Source of the DNA: Bremerella sp. P1
Lineage (GTDB): Bacteria > Planctomycetota > Planctomycetia > Pirellulales > Pirellulaceae
Length of the DNA: 64,000 nucleotides
Direction of reading: 5' to 3'
Assembly (NCBI RefSeq): GCF_028748185.1
Contig: NZ_CP118164.1
Span: forward strand, 6,721,814-6,785,813
Below, in pieces: positions 19,613-26,887 of this stretch (the stretch's first letter is position 1; each line of letters begins with the position of its first letter). The notes below the pieces were generated by a model. The model saw only the letters and a program-made list of their open reading frames with translations, had not been told where the DNA came from and ran no database searches. The translations under genes and the position numbers were made by a program.

Positions 19613-20038
19613 ATGCCTCGCAGCAACTTCTCCGCAACACACGCACTCGCTTTACGAGGACTCATTGTCGTCGAGAACTACGATGACAATTCGTTGACCG
19701 TAGCGCGCCCATGGTCTGTGGCTGGCACAGAGTTCCCTGACCACGCCGACAATGCAGAGTTGGTATGCGGCATCTCTAATACTTGCTTTATCACGAACGC
19801 ACCGATGGCGACGATATCGCCACGACGACGGCCCAAACGATGGGTTGTAGACATGTCCGAGGCGGCCGCACCTGGTCCCGGCCCGGTATACTTTCGTGAG
19901 ACGTTTGAATCTCTGGAAGACGCGACGAATGCGTTGCTTGACTGCTATTTTGGCAACCGTGTAGATTTCAACAATGACTCACTGCAGGCTTGGGGATTGT
20001 CCCCTGCCGGCAACCGATCTGCTCAAAACGGCAGGTAA
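19613..20038 (+). CDS. Hypothetical protein, 141 aa, possible cassette gene
   Basis: Not recognised. MPRSNFSATHALALRGLIVVENYDDNSLTV starts a soluble protein without signal or membrane segment; the middle has RRRPKRWVV and the end is low complexity. Coding character is moderate. Its stop codon lies inside the left core of an attC-like site (20033-20121), which is the normal arrangement of an integron cassette. No ribosome site is obvious. Confidence 0.5.
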   Translation: MPRSNFSATHALALRGLIVVENYDDNSLTVARPWSVAGTEFPDHADNAELVCGISNTCFITNAPMATISPRRRPKRWVVDMSEAAAPGPGPVYFRETFESLEDATNALLDCYFGNRVDFNNDSLQAWGLSPAGNRSAQNGR

Positions 20039-20121
20039 CAACCGGTTGCAATGGAGGCCGCGAGTTGACGTTTTGAAGTGGTGAGTCGTTCGCGCGGCCC
20101 CGCTTAACCGTACCGTTAAAC
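20033..20121 (+). other. attC-like recombination site
   Basis: Left core AGGTAAC overlaps the stop codon of the preceding gene; right core CGTTAAAC closes the site. Inside, CGGTT...GGCCGCG (20043-20062) pairs with CGCGGCC...AACCG (20093-20110), giving an imperfect stem with unpaired bases as in integron attC sites. Identification is structural; no integrase is adjacent. Confidence 0.5.
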
Positions 20122-20141
20122 TTTAAGAGCTTCTGAATCCC

Positions 20142-20909
20142 ATGAATGCTATTCGAGTCGCTGCAATTTGCGTTCTCGTTGCCGTCGGTTGCACGCGTTC
20201 GCCGAAAACCGAAGACAACACTGGGGTGCGGCCTAAACAAAACTTGACTCGGTTGGAAACTGGTGTGAACCCCGAGTCACTTCCACCTCAAATCACGAAC
20301 CAGTTCGGGATGACGTTCCGCCTTGTCACCATCGACACCTCGCGTGTTGACCACCAACAATCGTTTCCCAGAAAATCTTATTACCTGCAGGAATCGAGAT
20401 TGTCGGAGGAGCAACATTCCGCGTTTCGTGAAGCGGCGTTCGGTGATGGAACGTACGAAACGATCAACTGGCATTACAATGGTGGGCATCCGTCCGAATG
20501 GCGTGAGTGGTACCAGTACGCTCAGGCGTTGTCGAAGTTCGACGCTCAGTATGACTACCGTTTGCCGACGCGGTCACAGTGGACCTTTGCCTGCATGAGC
20601 GGCTACGACCAAAGTTGCGACAAGACCAAGCCAAACGCATATGGCATCACTGGGTTGATGGACACCAATGGATTTGCCGAGGCAGTGGACGAACTCATGC
20701 TCCACAACGGCCATGAATTTGGTGTGCTGATGGGCTATTGGTCAAACAATTGGGGAGCGTACGAAGGGAAAACAAAACCGGATTACTCGTGTGAATACTG
20801 GACGATATGCAATCCGGATGCTGATGACAGCCTGAACGAGTCAATCAATGGCAGGTTCATTTTGCTGCCGAAAGAAACGGCTCATTCCTCTCATGGTAGT
20901 GGCGGATAA
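20142..20909 (+). CDS. Exported lipoprotein with formylglycine-generating-enzyme-like fold
   Basis: 255 residues. The start MNAIRVAAICVLVAVGCTRS contains a lipobox (VAVGC), so Cys17 is probably lipidated. The mature part shows features of the SUMF1/FGE-sulfatase fold: QFGMTFRLV near the start, FPRKSYYLQESRLSEEQHSAFREAAFG, YAQALSKFDAQYDYRLPTRSQWTFACMSG and YGITGLMDTNGFAEAVDEL. It lacks the long insertions of true formylglycine-generating enzymes, and their active-site Cys pair is not visible, so a catalytic role is unlikely. The stop overlaps another attC-like site. Members of this fold are common as single-gene cassettes. Confidence 0.7.
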   Translation: MNAIRVAAICVLVAVGCTRSPKTEDNTGVRPKQNLTRLETGVNPESLPPQITNQFGMTFRLVTIDTSRVDHQQSFPRKSYYLQESRLSEEQHSAFREAAFGDGTYETINWHYNGGHPSEWREWYQYAQALSKFDAQYDYRLPTRSQWTFACMSGYDQSCDKTKPNAYGITGLMDTNGFAEAVDELMLHNGHEFGVLMGYWSNNWGAYEGKTKPDYSCEYWTICNPDADDSLNESINGRFILLPKETAHSSHGSGG

Positions 20910-20994
20910 CAAATCTATGCACCGGAGTCGCTGGTCCGGCTGCATCTGAGATCTACGTCGCTGGTAACAACCGGGCTACCCTGGTCGTTATGCC
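20904..20994 (+). other. attC-like site, weak
   Basis: The left core GGATAAC overlaps the stop of the preceding gene, and a right core GTTATGCC (20987-20994) overlaps the start of the next. ATGCACCGG follows the left core as in other planctomycete attC sites. The inner arms pair poorly (ACCGG with CCGGG), so this is a low-confidence call. Confidence 0.35.
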
Positions 20995-21580
20995 GTTTGA
21001 TCATTCGGCTGCTTACACGAATCAACCTGAAGTTCACTCCCCGGGGCAGATGTACGTGAACGAGTTCTCTTCGGAAAACAGACACGAAAGACCTCAATTC
21101 AGCATCCGTTCAATGCTGCTATTGTCGCTCGGTGTCGCCTTGTACGTGCTGATGGCTATGGTAGTGGTGCATCACCATGGCAAGTTGCTTGATGTCGTGA
21201 CTGACTGGGCGGGCATCTTCGCGCTCGGCTGCGGGCTTCTCGCGGTCGCCGGATTAACAATGATGGTCGTCGATCTGGCCCACGGCCGTTTTGGGTATCT
21301 TTGGCCCACCGTGGTGCTTTCGGCTGCGCTGATCTATGCCCCCGCTAACGTCGTCTTGTTCATTGCGACGCTGATGGTGGACAGGTTTGCCGTCTTCGGC
21401 GAACCGTATTTGGTTTCGGCAGTGCTATTGGCACCGGCTGTGATGTTGTTCGCGCTCGTCATCGTGGCTGGCTTTCTTAGCAGGCTCGGCTGGTTCACTT
21501 TGCTGGGATTCATCATATGGATCGAAAGCGTCGCTCTTGCGCACCTGTGGGTCATCGCAGCCGCCTCCGCTAGTATCTAA
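20990..21580 (+). CDS. Membrane protein of unknown function
   Basis: 196 residues. A polar N-terminus of ~40 residues is followed by five hydrophobic segments: ~40-60 (MLLLSLGVALYVLMAMVVV), ~75-95, ~102-125 (YLWPTVVLSAALIYAPANVVLFIATLMV), ~140-165 (AVLLAPAVMLFALVIVAGFL) and ~168-192. ATG 20990 overlaps the attC-like site; ATG at 21050 (MYVNEF) is an alternative start. No family recognised. Confidence 0.65.
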   Translation: MPFDHSAAYTNQPEVHSPGQMYVNEFSSENRHERPQFSIRSMLLLSLGVALYVLMAMVVVHHHGKLLDVVTDWAGIFALGCGLLAVAGLTMMVVDLAHGRFGYLWPTVVLSAALIYAPANVVLFIATLMVDRFAVFGEPYLVSAVLLAPAVMLFALVIVAGFLSRLGWFTLLGFIIWIESVALAHLWVIAAASASI

Positions 21581-21657
21581 ACGCATCGCCCCCCCGAAAC
21601 AGTGTCCCCTCTAAAAATTTGGCACGCAACCGTTTCGGGGCACACCCAACACCCCCT

Positions 21658-21686
21658 TTGACAAGAGTACGCCTTGCCGGTAGCAT
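21658..21686 (+). promoter_or_regulatory. Sigma-70-type promoter of the SRP RNA genes
   Basis: TTGACA (21658-21663) and TAGCAT (21681-21686) are separated by exactly 17 bases. The expected transcript start, about 7 bases later, coincides with the 5' end predicted from folding the first SRP RNA (21693). No equivalent promoter precedes the second copy. Confidence 0.8.
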
Positions 21687-21692
21687 AACCTG

Positions 21693-21816
21693 TTTCCACT
21701 GACTGTCTTAGAGCGACCCTCGCAAGGGGAAATCCGGCAACCTGGTCAGGCCTTAACTGGAGCAGCCAAACCCGGAGGACTCTTGTGCGAGGGTCACTCC
21801 AAGATAGTTGGGGAAA
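21693..21816 (+). ncRNA. ffs: Signal recognition particle RNA, small bacterial type, copy 1
   Basis: RNA scaffold of the signal recognition particle that binds Ffh. The conserved helix 8 core is at 21744-21767: GGTCAGG, an apical loop, then GCAGCC, the same 24-nt spacing as in E. coli 4.5S RNA (5' side GGUCAGG, 3' side GCAGCC). The apical tetraloop reads UAAC, the URRC class, instead of GGAA. Flanking arms pair: TCCGG/CCGGA next to the core, GACCCTCGC (21715-21723) with GCGAGGGTC (21787-21795), and GACTGTCTT (21701-21709) with AAGATAGTT (21801-21809). It lies upstream of dnaX, as scr does in Bacillus. The exact ends are estimates. Confidence 0.88.
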
Positions 21817-21829
21817 GAACGAACAACTC

Positions 21830-21948
21830 AAAAGACTGCTTTCGAGCAATCCCCGCGATGGGAAGTTTGGTTATCTGGTCAGGCCTTAACTGGAGCAGCC
21901 AAAACTTTGCGACTCTTGTGCGGGGGTTCCTCCAGGGCAGTCTTTTTT
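21830..21948 (+). ncRNA. ffs: Signal recognition particle RNA, small bacterial type, copy 2
   Basis: Second copy 14 bases after the first. The core at 21877-21900 is identical to copy 1, but the helices differ and still pair: AAGTTT/AAACTT beside the core, AATCCCCGC (21848-21856) with GCGGGGGTT (21920-21928), and GACTGCTTT with AGGGCAGTC outside. These are compensatory changes, which argue that both copies are selected as folded RNA. The outer stem runs straight into TTTTTTT (21943-21949), so the end doubles as a rho-independent terminator for the tandem transcript. No own promoter is visible. Confidence 0.87.
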
Positions 21949-21949
21949 T
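21937..21949 (+). terminator. T-tract ending the SRP RNA transcript
   Basis: GCAGTC closes the outer stem with GACTGC at 21834-21839 and is followed by seven T. This is the terminator part of SRP RNA copy 2. Confidence 0.75.
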
Positions 21950-21957
21950 GTTCGTTT

Positions 21958-22052
21958 CTGTGTGCCACTGGCATCCTGCCAGTGTCTTTTTGTGCCTGAG
22001 CTGCGTGGCAACCGGGTACCTGATTCGCACTGGCCAGAGGCCAGTGGCACAC
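21958..22052. repeat. REPIN-like pair of inverted hairpin repeats, GGCC variant
   Basis: 21958-21984 (TGTGTGCCACTGGCATCCTG then CCAGTG) and 22028-22052 (CACTGGCCAGAGGCCAGTGG then CACAC) are inverted relative to each other; each is a small hairpin with the outer GTGCCACTG motif shared with the element at 19263. It fills the gap between the SRP RNA genes and dnaX. Confidence 0.8.
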
Positions 22053-22221
22053 GCCGAGAGAGCATTGGCCCACTCAACCCAGGCCCTTGGGACGGTTGAT
22101 TTGAGAACGGTTGTGCGTCAAACTGCATCGTTGCCCAAATGTGGGCGGCCGTTTATCTGACGAGACCGAGATTCTTCGGCTCGCATTCTCGCGAAAAGTC
22201 CTTAGCCGGTTGAGAGGGATC

Positions 22222-23994
22222 GTGGCTGAGCAAAATAGTTCTCCCGACTACCTGGTCGTTGCCAGGCGTTACCGGCCTCAATCGTTCGGCGAATTGGTCG
22301 GCCAGCAGCGTGTTGCGACCGCGCTGGGCAATGCCATTTCGCGAAACAGGGTAGGGCACGCTTACCTATTCACCGGGGCTCGCGGGGTCGGCAAGACTTC
22401 CTCGGCGCGAATCTTCGCCAAGGCGCTTAACTGCGTGAAGGGTCCGACCGCCACGCCATGCAACGAGTGCGAGATCTGCGAAAGCGTCACCGCCGGCGAA
22501 GATGTCGACGTGCTGGAAATCGACGGTGCATCGAATCGCGGGATTGAAGAGATTCGCCAGCTACGGGCCAACATCAACGTCCGCCCGAGCCGTGCTCGTT
22601 TCAAGATCTACATCATCGACGAAGTCCACATGTTCACCAAGGAAGCGTTCAACGCGCTGCTCAAGACCTTGGAAGAACCGCCGGACCACGCCAAGTTCAT
22701 CTTCTGCACGACCGACCCGGAACGCATTCCGATCACGGTCCTGTCGCGGTGCCAGCGATTCGATTTCGGCGGCATTCTGCCTGAAGACATCGTCGGGCGG
22801 CTGCGTCATATCGTCGACACCGAGAAGGTGCCTGCCGATGAAGAAGCGCTCAAGCTGATTGCCCGTCGAGCGAACGGCTCGATGCGCGATAGCCAGTCGC
22901 TGCTGGAACAGATCCTGGCGTTCGGCGATTCGCAGATCTCCGTCGAATCGGTCCATCGCCTGTTGGGCACCGCCGACAATCAGCAGATTGTGGACCTGGC
23001 GGCCCAGGTACTTTCGTCCGACGCAGCCGGCGCGCTGCAAACAACGCACGCGGTCTTCACCGAAGGGGTCGACCCTGGGCAACTGCTCGAGCAACTGCTG
23101 CGGTTGTTCCGCGACCTGATGGTGCTCGGCTCAGGCGGCTCGCCAGATTTGCTGCAATCGATTTCGCCTGGGGCGGTCGACGAGGCGAAGGCCATGGCCA
23201 GCCAGGCCGGTTTGGCCAAGCTGCTGGCCGCCGTACAGTGCCTGGACGAGACGTTGGTTCGTTTGCACCGCAGCACGTACGGTCAGGTTCTGGCCGAAGC
23301 GGCTGTGATTCGCATTTGCCAGCTGGAAGATCTGGAAAGCCTGGGCTCGCTGATTGCCACGCTCAAAGAAGGTGGCCTCCCGGCGAAATCGGCCCCGGCA
23401 GCTGCCCGGCCGGCGGCACCTCAAAAAAAAACGGTTGAGCACCCCGTAGAACCGACGCCCACGCCCGATACGATTCCGATCCGTCCGGTGGAACCACCGG
23501 CACCAGCCGTGGTCGCCGAGCCGCCAGTTGCGCCCACTCCACCGGTAGAAAAGGCGCCCAACGAGGCCCCCAAACTGGTTATTACCGAGAAAAACGCGTT
23601 CTCGGTGTGGAAAAAGATCGTGGAAGATTTGCCGGGCCTTATCGGTGATTACGCTCGTCAGGGACACGCGGTAGCAATTTCTGGGCCAAATCGGCTAGTC
23701 GTTGATTTTTTCTCGACGTATAATTCGGCTGTCGAAGCTTTACGACGGCCTAGAAGTCAGGAAGTGCTGGAAAAGGCGTTTCTTGATATGTGTGGAGGCA
23801 GTTACACGGTCGAGTTTCGGGTATTGGATGACCCCAATGCCGGTCGCAAACCCGATCAACACATGTCTCCCGAGCGATCGGCTCAAGAGGGTCGTCTCAA
23901 AGCTCGACTACTTGCCGAACAGGAACCGTTCGTCCAAAAGGCGATGGATCTGTTCGATGCGGAAGTGACCGGAGTCCGCGATTCGGAATCCTAA
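22222..23994 (+). CDS. dnaX: DNA polymerase III subunit tau/gamma
   Basis: Clamp-loader ATPase. The start is set to GTG 22222, preceded by GAGAGGG, which gives 590 residues beginning AEQNSSPDYLVVARRYRPQSF; the frame is open further upstream through non-protein-like codons. It shows Walker A GARGVGKTS (~52-60), a zinc finger C-x8-C-x2-C-x2-C ending PCNECEICE, Walker B IIDEVHM, the sensor FIFCTTDPERIP and the SRC motif VLSRCQRFDF. Domain III ends near residue 390. Then comes a Pro/Ala/Val linker and a C-terminal tau-like domain from ~450. An A9 run at 23423-23431 (codons 401-404) offers a -1 shift into an immediate TGA. Followed by ybaB and recR, the classic order. Confidence 0.95.
   Translation: MAEQNSSPDYLVVARRYRPQSFGELVGQQRVATALGNAISRNRVGHAYLFTGARGVGKTSSARIFAKALNCVKGPTATPCNECEICESVTAGEDVDVLEIDGASNRGIEEIRQLRANINVRPSRARFKIYIIDEVHMFTKEAFNALLKTLEEPPDHAKFIFCTTDPERIPITVLSRCQRFDFGGILPEDIVGRLRHIVDTEKVPADEEALKLIARRANGSMRDSQSLLEQILAFGDSQISVESVHRLLGTADNQQIVDLAAQVLSSDAAGALQTTHAVFTEGVDPGQLLEQLLRLFRDLMVLGSGGSPDLLQSISPGAVDEAKAMASQAGLAKLLAAVQCLDETLVRLHRSTYGQVLAEAAVIRICQLEDLESLGSLIATLKEGGLPAKSAPAAARPAAPQKKTVEHPVEPTPTPDTIPIRPVEPPAPAVVAEPPVAPTPPVEKAPNEAPKLVITEKNAFSVWKKIVEDLPGLIGDYARQGHAVAISGPNRLVVDFFSTYNSAVEALRRPRSQEVLEKAFLDMCGGSYTVEFRVLDDPNAGRKPDQHMSPERSAQEGRLKARLLAEQEPFVQKAMDLFDAEVTGVRDSES
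23423..23438 (+). promoter_or_regulatory. A9 slippery run in dnaX with immediate -1 stop
   Basis: Nine A (23423-23431) encode the end of Gln401 and Lys402-Lys403. In the -1 frame the codons become AAC, GGT and TGA (23436-23438), so slippage would release a ~404-residue gamma-like protein that ends just after domain III. A 7-bp inverted repeat (CCGGTGG/CCACCGG) lies about 50 bases downstream. Confidence 0.6.
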
Positions 23995-24177
23995 GGCATT
24001 TTCTGCAGAACTTGGCACGCTTTTCGCACGTAAGGGACGTTTTGGCCTCTGGCTGAGCTAAACTTTGCGCGGAAGTCATGCCGCCGGCATGCATAGAAAA
24101 GTTTGTTCTCCAGCATCGATCGCTGAGAACGAACAAGACTTAAATGTCGCATTGTTTCACTGAAAAAGGAGACGTCC

Positions 24178-24525
24178 GTGTTCAAGAACCTAGGCAACAT
24201 CGCCAGCATGATGCAGCAGGCCCAGCAAGTGGGTCAGGACATGAAGGCCATGCAGGAAGAACTTCGCAACAAGCGTGTGAAGGGAACTGCCGGTGCTGGC
24301 ATGGTCGAAGCGATCTGTACCGGACACGGCCAGGTGGTCAGCATCACCATCGATCCCAAATTGATCGCCGATGGCGACAAGGACTTGATCGAAGAACTCA
24401 TTCCTCAGGCCGTCAACGATGCCCAGGCCAAAGGCAAAGAGCTTCATCAAGAGATGATGCAATCGGTTACCAGCGGACTGAACGTCCCAGGCTTGGATCA
24501 AGCCCTGAGCCAGTTCGGTCAATAA
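24178..24525 (+). CDS. ybaB: YbaB/EbfC family nucleoid-associated protein
   Basis: 115 residues, standard for the family, which binds DNA as a dimer. The N-terminal Met-rich helix (NIASMMQQAQQVGQDMKAMQEEL) is followed by the beta-region AGAGMVEAICTGHGQVVSITIDPKLI and the C-terminal helix (EELIPQAVNDAQAKGKELHQEMM). The start is GTG 24178 with GGAG six bases before it. It stands between dnaX and recR, as in most bacteria, with 183 and 56 base gaps. Confidence 0.95.
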   Translation: MFKNLGNIASMMQQAQQVGQDMKAMQEELRNKRVKGTAGAGMVEAICTGHGQVVSITIDPKLIADGDKDLIEELIPQAVNDAQAKGKELHQEMMQSVTSGLNVPGLDQALSQFGQ

Positions 24526-24581
24526 GGTTTGCTTTCGGAAAGCAAGCCAAAATAACAACCCACAAAGAAGGAGCGAGGTGA

Positions 24582-25181
24582 ATGGCGCAGCTGACTGAAT
24601 CGGTGGTTCGATTGATCGACCAACTATCGAAGCTGCCAGGCATCGGCCGAAAAAGTGCCGAACGCGTTGCCTATCACCTCCTTCGCGTGAACAAAGAAGA
24701 AGCTCTCGGACTGGCAGACGCCATCCGCGACGTCAAAGAAAACGTCCGCTACTGCAGCCGATGCTTCAACCTGTCGGAAGGGGACCTCTGCACCATCTGC
24801 AAAGATCCCCAGCGCGATGCGTCCATCTTGTGCGTGGTCGAACAGCCACGCGACTTGATCGCGCTCGAGCAGTCTGGCGTTTTCCCAGGCCTCTACCATG
24901 TCCTCTTGGGGCGTATCGCTCCGCTGGAAGGTATCGGCCCGGACCAATTGACCATTGATGCCCTGGTCTCGCGAGTTTCCCAAGGAGAGATTCGCGAAGT
25001 GATCATGGCCACCAATCCAACGACCGAAGGGGACGGCACCGCGCTGCACATTTCCAGCTTGCTTGCCGAGTTCCCGGTCAAATTAACCCGTTTGGCACGA
25101 GGCGTTACCGCCGGTAGTGTTCTCGAATTCGCCAACAAGGAAGTGCTTGCCGACGCCATGACTGGCCGACAATCACTTTAA
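24582..25181 (+). CDS. recR: Recombination protein RecR
   Basis: 199 residues, full length. It contains a helix-hairpin-helix (LSKLPGIGRKSAERVAYHLL, ~16-35), a C4 zinc finger (CSRCFNLSEGDLCTIC, ~58-73), a Toprim domain (ILCVVEQPRDLIALEQSG onward) and ATNPTTEGDGTALHI, then LARGVTAGSVLEFANKEVL at the end. RecR loads RecA at gaps together with RecO and, where present, RecF. GGAG precedes the ATG. Part of the dnaX-ybaB-recR cluster. Confidence 0.97.
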   Translation: MAQLTESVVRLIDQLSKLPGIGRKSAERVAYHLLRVNKEEALGLADAIRDVKENVRYCSRCFNLSEGDLCTICKDPQRDASILCVVEQPRDLIALEQSGVFPGLYHVLLGRIAPLEGIGPDQLTIDALVSRVSQGEIREVIMATNPTTEGDGTALHISSLLAEFPVKLTRLARGVTAGSVLEFANKEVLADAMTGRQSL

Positions 25182-25294
25182 CCACATTTTGGGTGACCCC
25201 AGTTAGCAACCGGGACCATCCAATACCCGCTGAAAGCTAAAGACGCTGTCTTCGCATTCAGCACCCACTTCCCAACAGCTACGGAATCATTCCC

Positions 25295-26773
25295 ATGAGA
25301 ATGTCCTTCGGTCTCGAGCAGAAGATGGTCCAGAAGCAAGTTCTGGCCCCACGGATGATTCAATCCATGGAAATTCTGCAACTGCCCGTTCTTGCTCTGC
25401 AAGAGAAGATCGAGCAGGAAATGAACGAAAACCCGATGCTCGAAGTTCAGGAACAAGAAGCGAGCGATTCGGAAGATACCTCCAAAGACGAATACGATTC
25501 ACGCTCCGAGTCCGAAGAAGAATTCGTCGTCGAAGACGGCAAGGACAATGCCGACGACTTCGAACGCCTTCTGGAAATGGACCAGCAGTATCCCGACACC
25601 TTCGACGAACGCCCGCAACGTTCTTCCGGCCAAATGGAAGAAGACGCCGAGCGCCGCATGGACGCGTTGGCCAACGTTCAATCTCGACCGGAAACGCTGC
25701 AAGATCATCTCGATCATCAACTGTACGAACTCACCATCGAACCGCTGGTTCGCGAATGGGCCGAACGCATTATCTCGGCTCTCGATAGCAACGGTTACCT
25801 AACCACGAGCCTCGAAGACTTGCTCCCGGCCGATGCCGACGACGAACTAAAGGACACCGCTCAGGAAGCCCTGCACGTCGTTCAATCGCTCGACCCAGCC
25901 GGTGTTGGTGCGCGTGACCTGCGCGAATGCCTGCTCCTGCAAATCGATCCGTCGCGGATGTTCTACGACGAACTTCGCACGCTGATAATGAACCACCTGG
26001 AAGACCTTCGTGACAATCGTCTGCCACAAATTCAAAAGGCAACCGGCTTCTCGATCGAACGCATTCAGGCTGCCTGGAGCGAACTACGCCGCTTAGACCC
26101 GAAGCCAGGCTCGATCTACAACGACTCGCATGTCGCCAATGTCATCCCTGACCTGATGCTCGACGTCGACGAGGATGGCCGCTACGTCGTGCAGGCCGAA
26201 GACCGTGACATTCCTCAGCTGCGGATCAGCAACTACTATCGTGAACGTCTTTCCAGCCCCACGGCGACGCGGGAAGAGAAAGAGTTCATCAAGCGAAAGC
26301 TGAACGCCGCCCAGTGGCTGATCGACGCGATCATCCAGCGTCAAAACACGCTCAGCCGCGTTGCCCAGGCAATCGTCGACTATCAAAAGGACTTCATCGA
26401 CAACGGCCCCGAGCACATCACGCCGCTCAAGATGCAGCAGATCGCTGACCAGGTTGGCGTGCACGTGACGACCGTTAGCCGAGCTGTCGACGACAAGTAC
26501 ATTCAGACCCCGCGCGGTATCTTCCCGCTCAAAGCCTTCTTCGCCGGTGGTACGGTGAACGAAGCTGGCGAGGAAGTTACCTGGGATCAGATTCGTCTGC
26601 GTCTACAGGAAGTGATCGACAACGAAGACAAAGCCAAACCGCTGTCGGACGACGACCTGGTCAAGAAGCTCAAAGACGACGGCCTCAACGTTGCCCGCCG
26701 TACGGTCACCAAGTACCGCAAGAAAATGGGCATCCCCAGCTCGCGTCAACGACGTGACTGGTCGAAGAAGTAA
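25295..26773 (+). CDS. rpoN: RNA polymerase sigma-54 factor
   Basis: 492 residues. Region I is glutamine-rich and starts at the N-terminus (LEQKMVQKQVLAPRMIQSMEILQLP); region II is acidic (residues ~45-110, EEEFVVEDGKDNADD). The core-binding region contains NGYLTTSLEDLL and DPAGVGARDLRECLLLQ. The helix-turn-helix is MQQIADQVGVHVTTVSRAVDDKYIQTPRGIFPLK, and the RpoN box ARRTVTKYRK is at ~467-476. Sigma-54 needs AAA activators such as the one at 62692-64000. The gene follows recR by 113 bases. Confidence 0.97.
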   Translation: MRMSFGLEQKMVQKQVLAPRMIQSMEILQLPVLALQEKIEQEMNENPMLEVQEQEASDSEDTSKDEYDSRSESEEEFVVEDGKDNADDFERLLEMDQQYPDTFDERPQRSSGQMEEDAERRMDALANVQSRPETLQDHLDHQLYELTIEPLVREWAERIISALDSNGYLTTSLEDLLPADADDELKDTAQEALHVVQSLDPAGVGARDLRECLLLQIDPSRMFYDELRTLIMNHLEDLRDNRLPQIQKATGFSIERIQAAWSELRRLDPKPGSIYNDSHVANVIPDLMLDVDEDGRYVVQAEDRDIPQLRISNYYRERLSSPTATREEKEFIKRKLNAAQWLIDAIIQRQNTLSRVAQAIVDYQKDFIDNGPEHITPLKMQQIADQVGVHVTTVSRAVDDKYIQTPRGIFPLKAFFAGGTVNEAGEEVTWDQIRLRLQEVIDNEDKAKPLSDDDLVKKLKDDGLNVARRTVTKYRKKMGIPSSRQRRDWSKK

Positions 26774-26780
26774 AGCAATC

Positions 26781-26810
26781 CTCTCCGGTTGTCATCGCAC
26801 AGCCGGAGGG
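26781..26810 (+). terminator. Hairpin after rpoN
   Basis: CTCTCCGG (26781-26788) and CCGGAGGG (26803-26810) can pair around a 14-base loop, starting 8 bases after the rpoN stop. There is no T-tract, so it is a weak terminator call. Confidence 0.4.
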
Positions 26811-26887
26811 CCGTTGCCTTGCTTCGTCTCTAACGCGCATGCCAACCGCACGCCCAAGCAGACTTGGGCGTGGCACCCAACACATGA

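Noticed and set aside
21600-21646. Inverted repeat CCCCGAAAC/GTTTCGGGG
   Set aside because: The 9-bp arms are far apart (about 30 bases) and no T-tract follows; it may end the 20990 gene's transcript, but the evidence is too thin.
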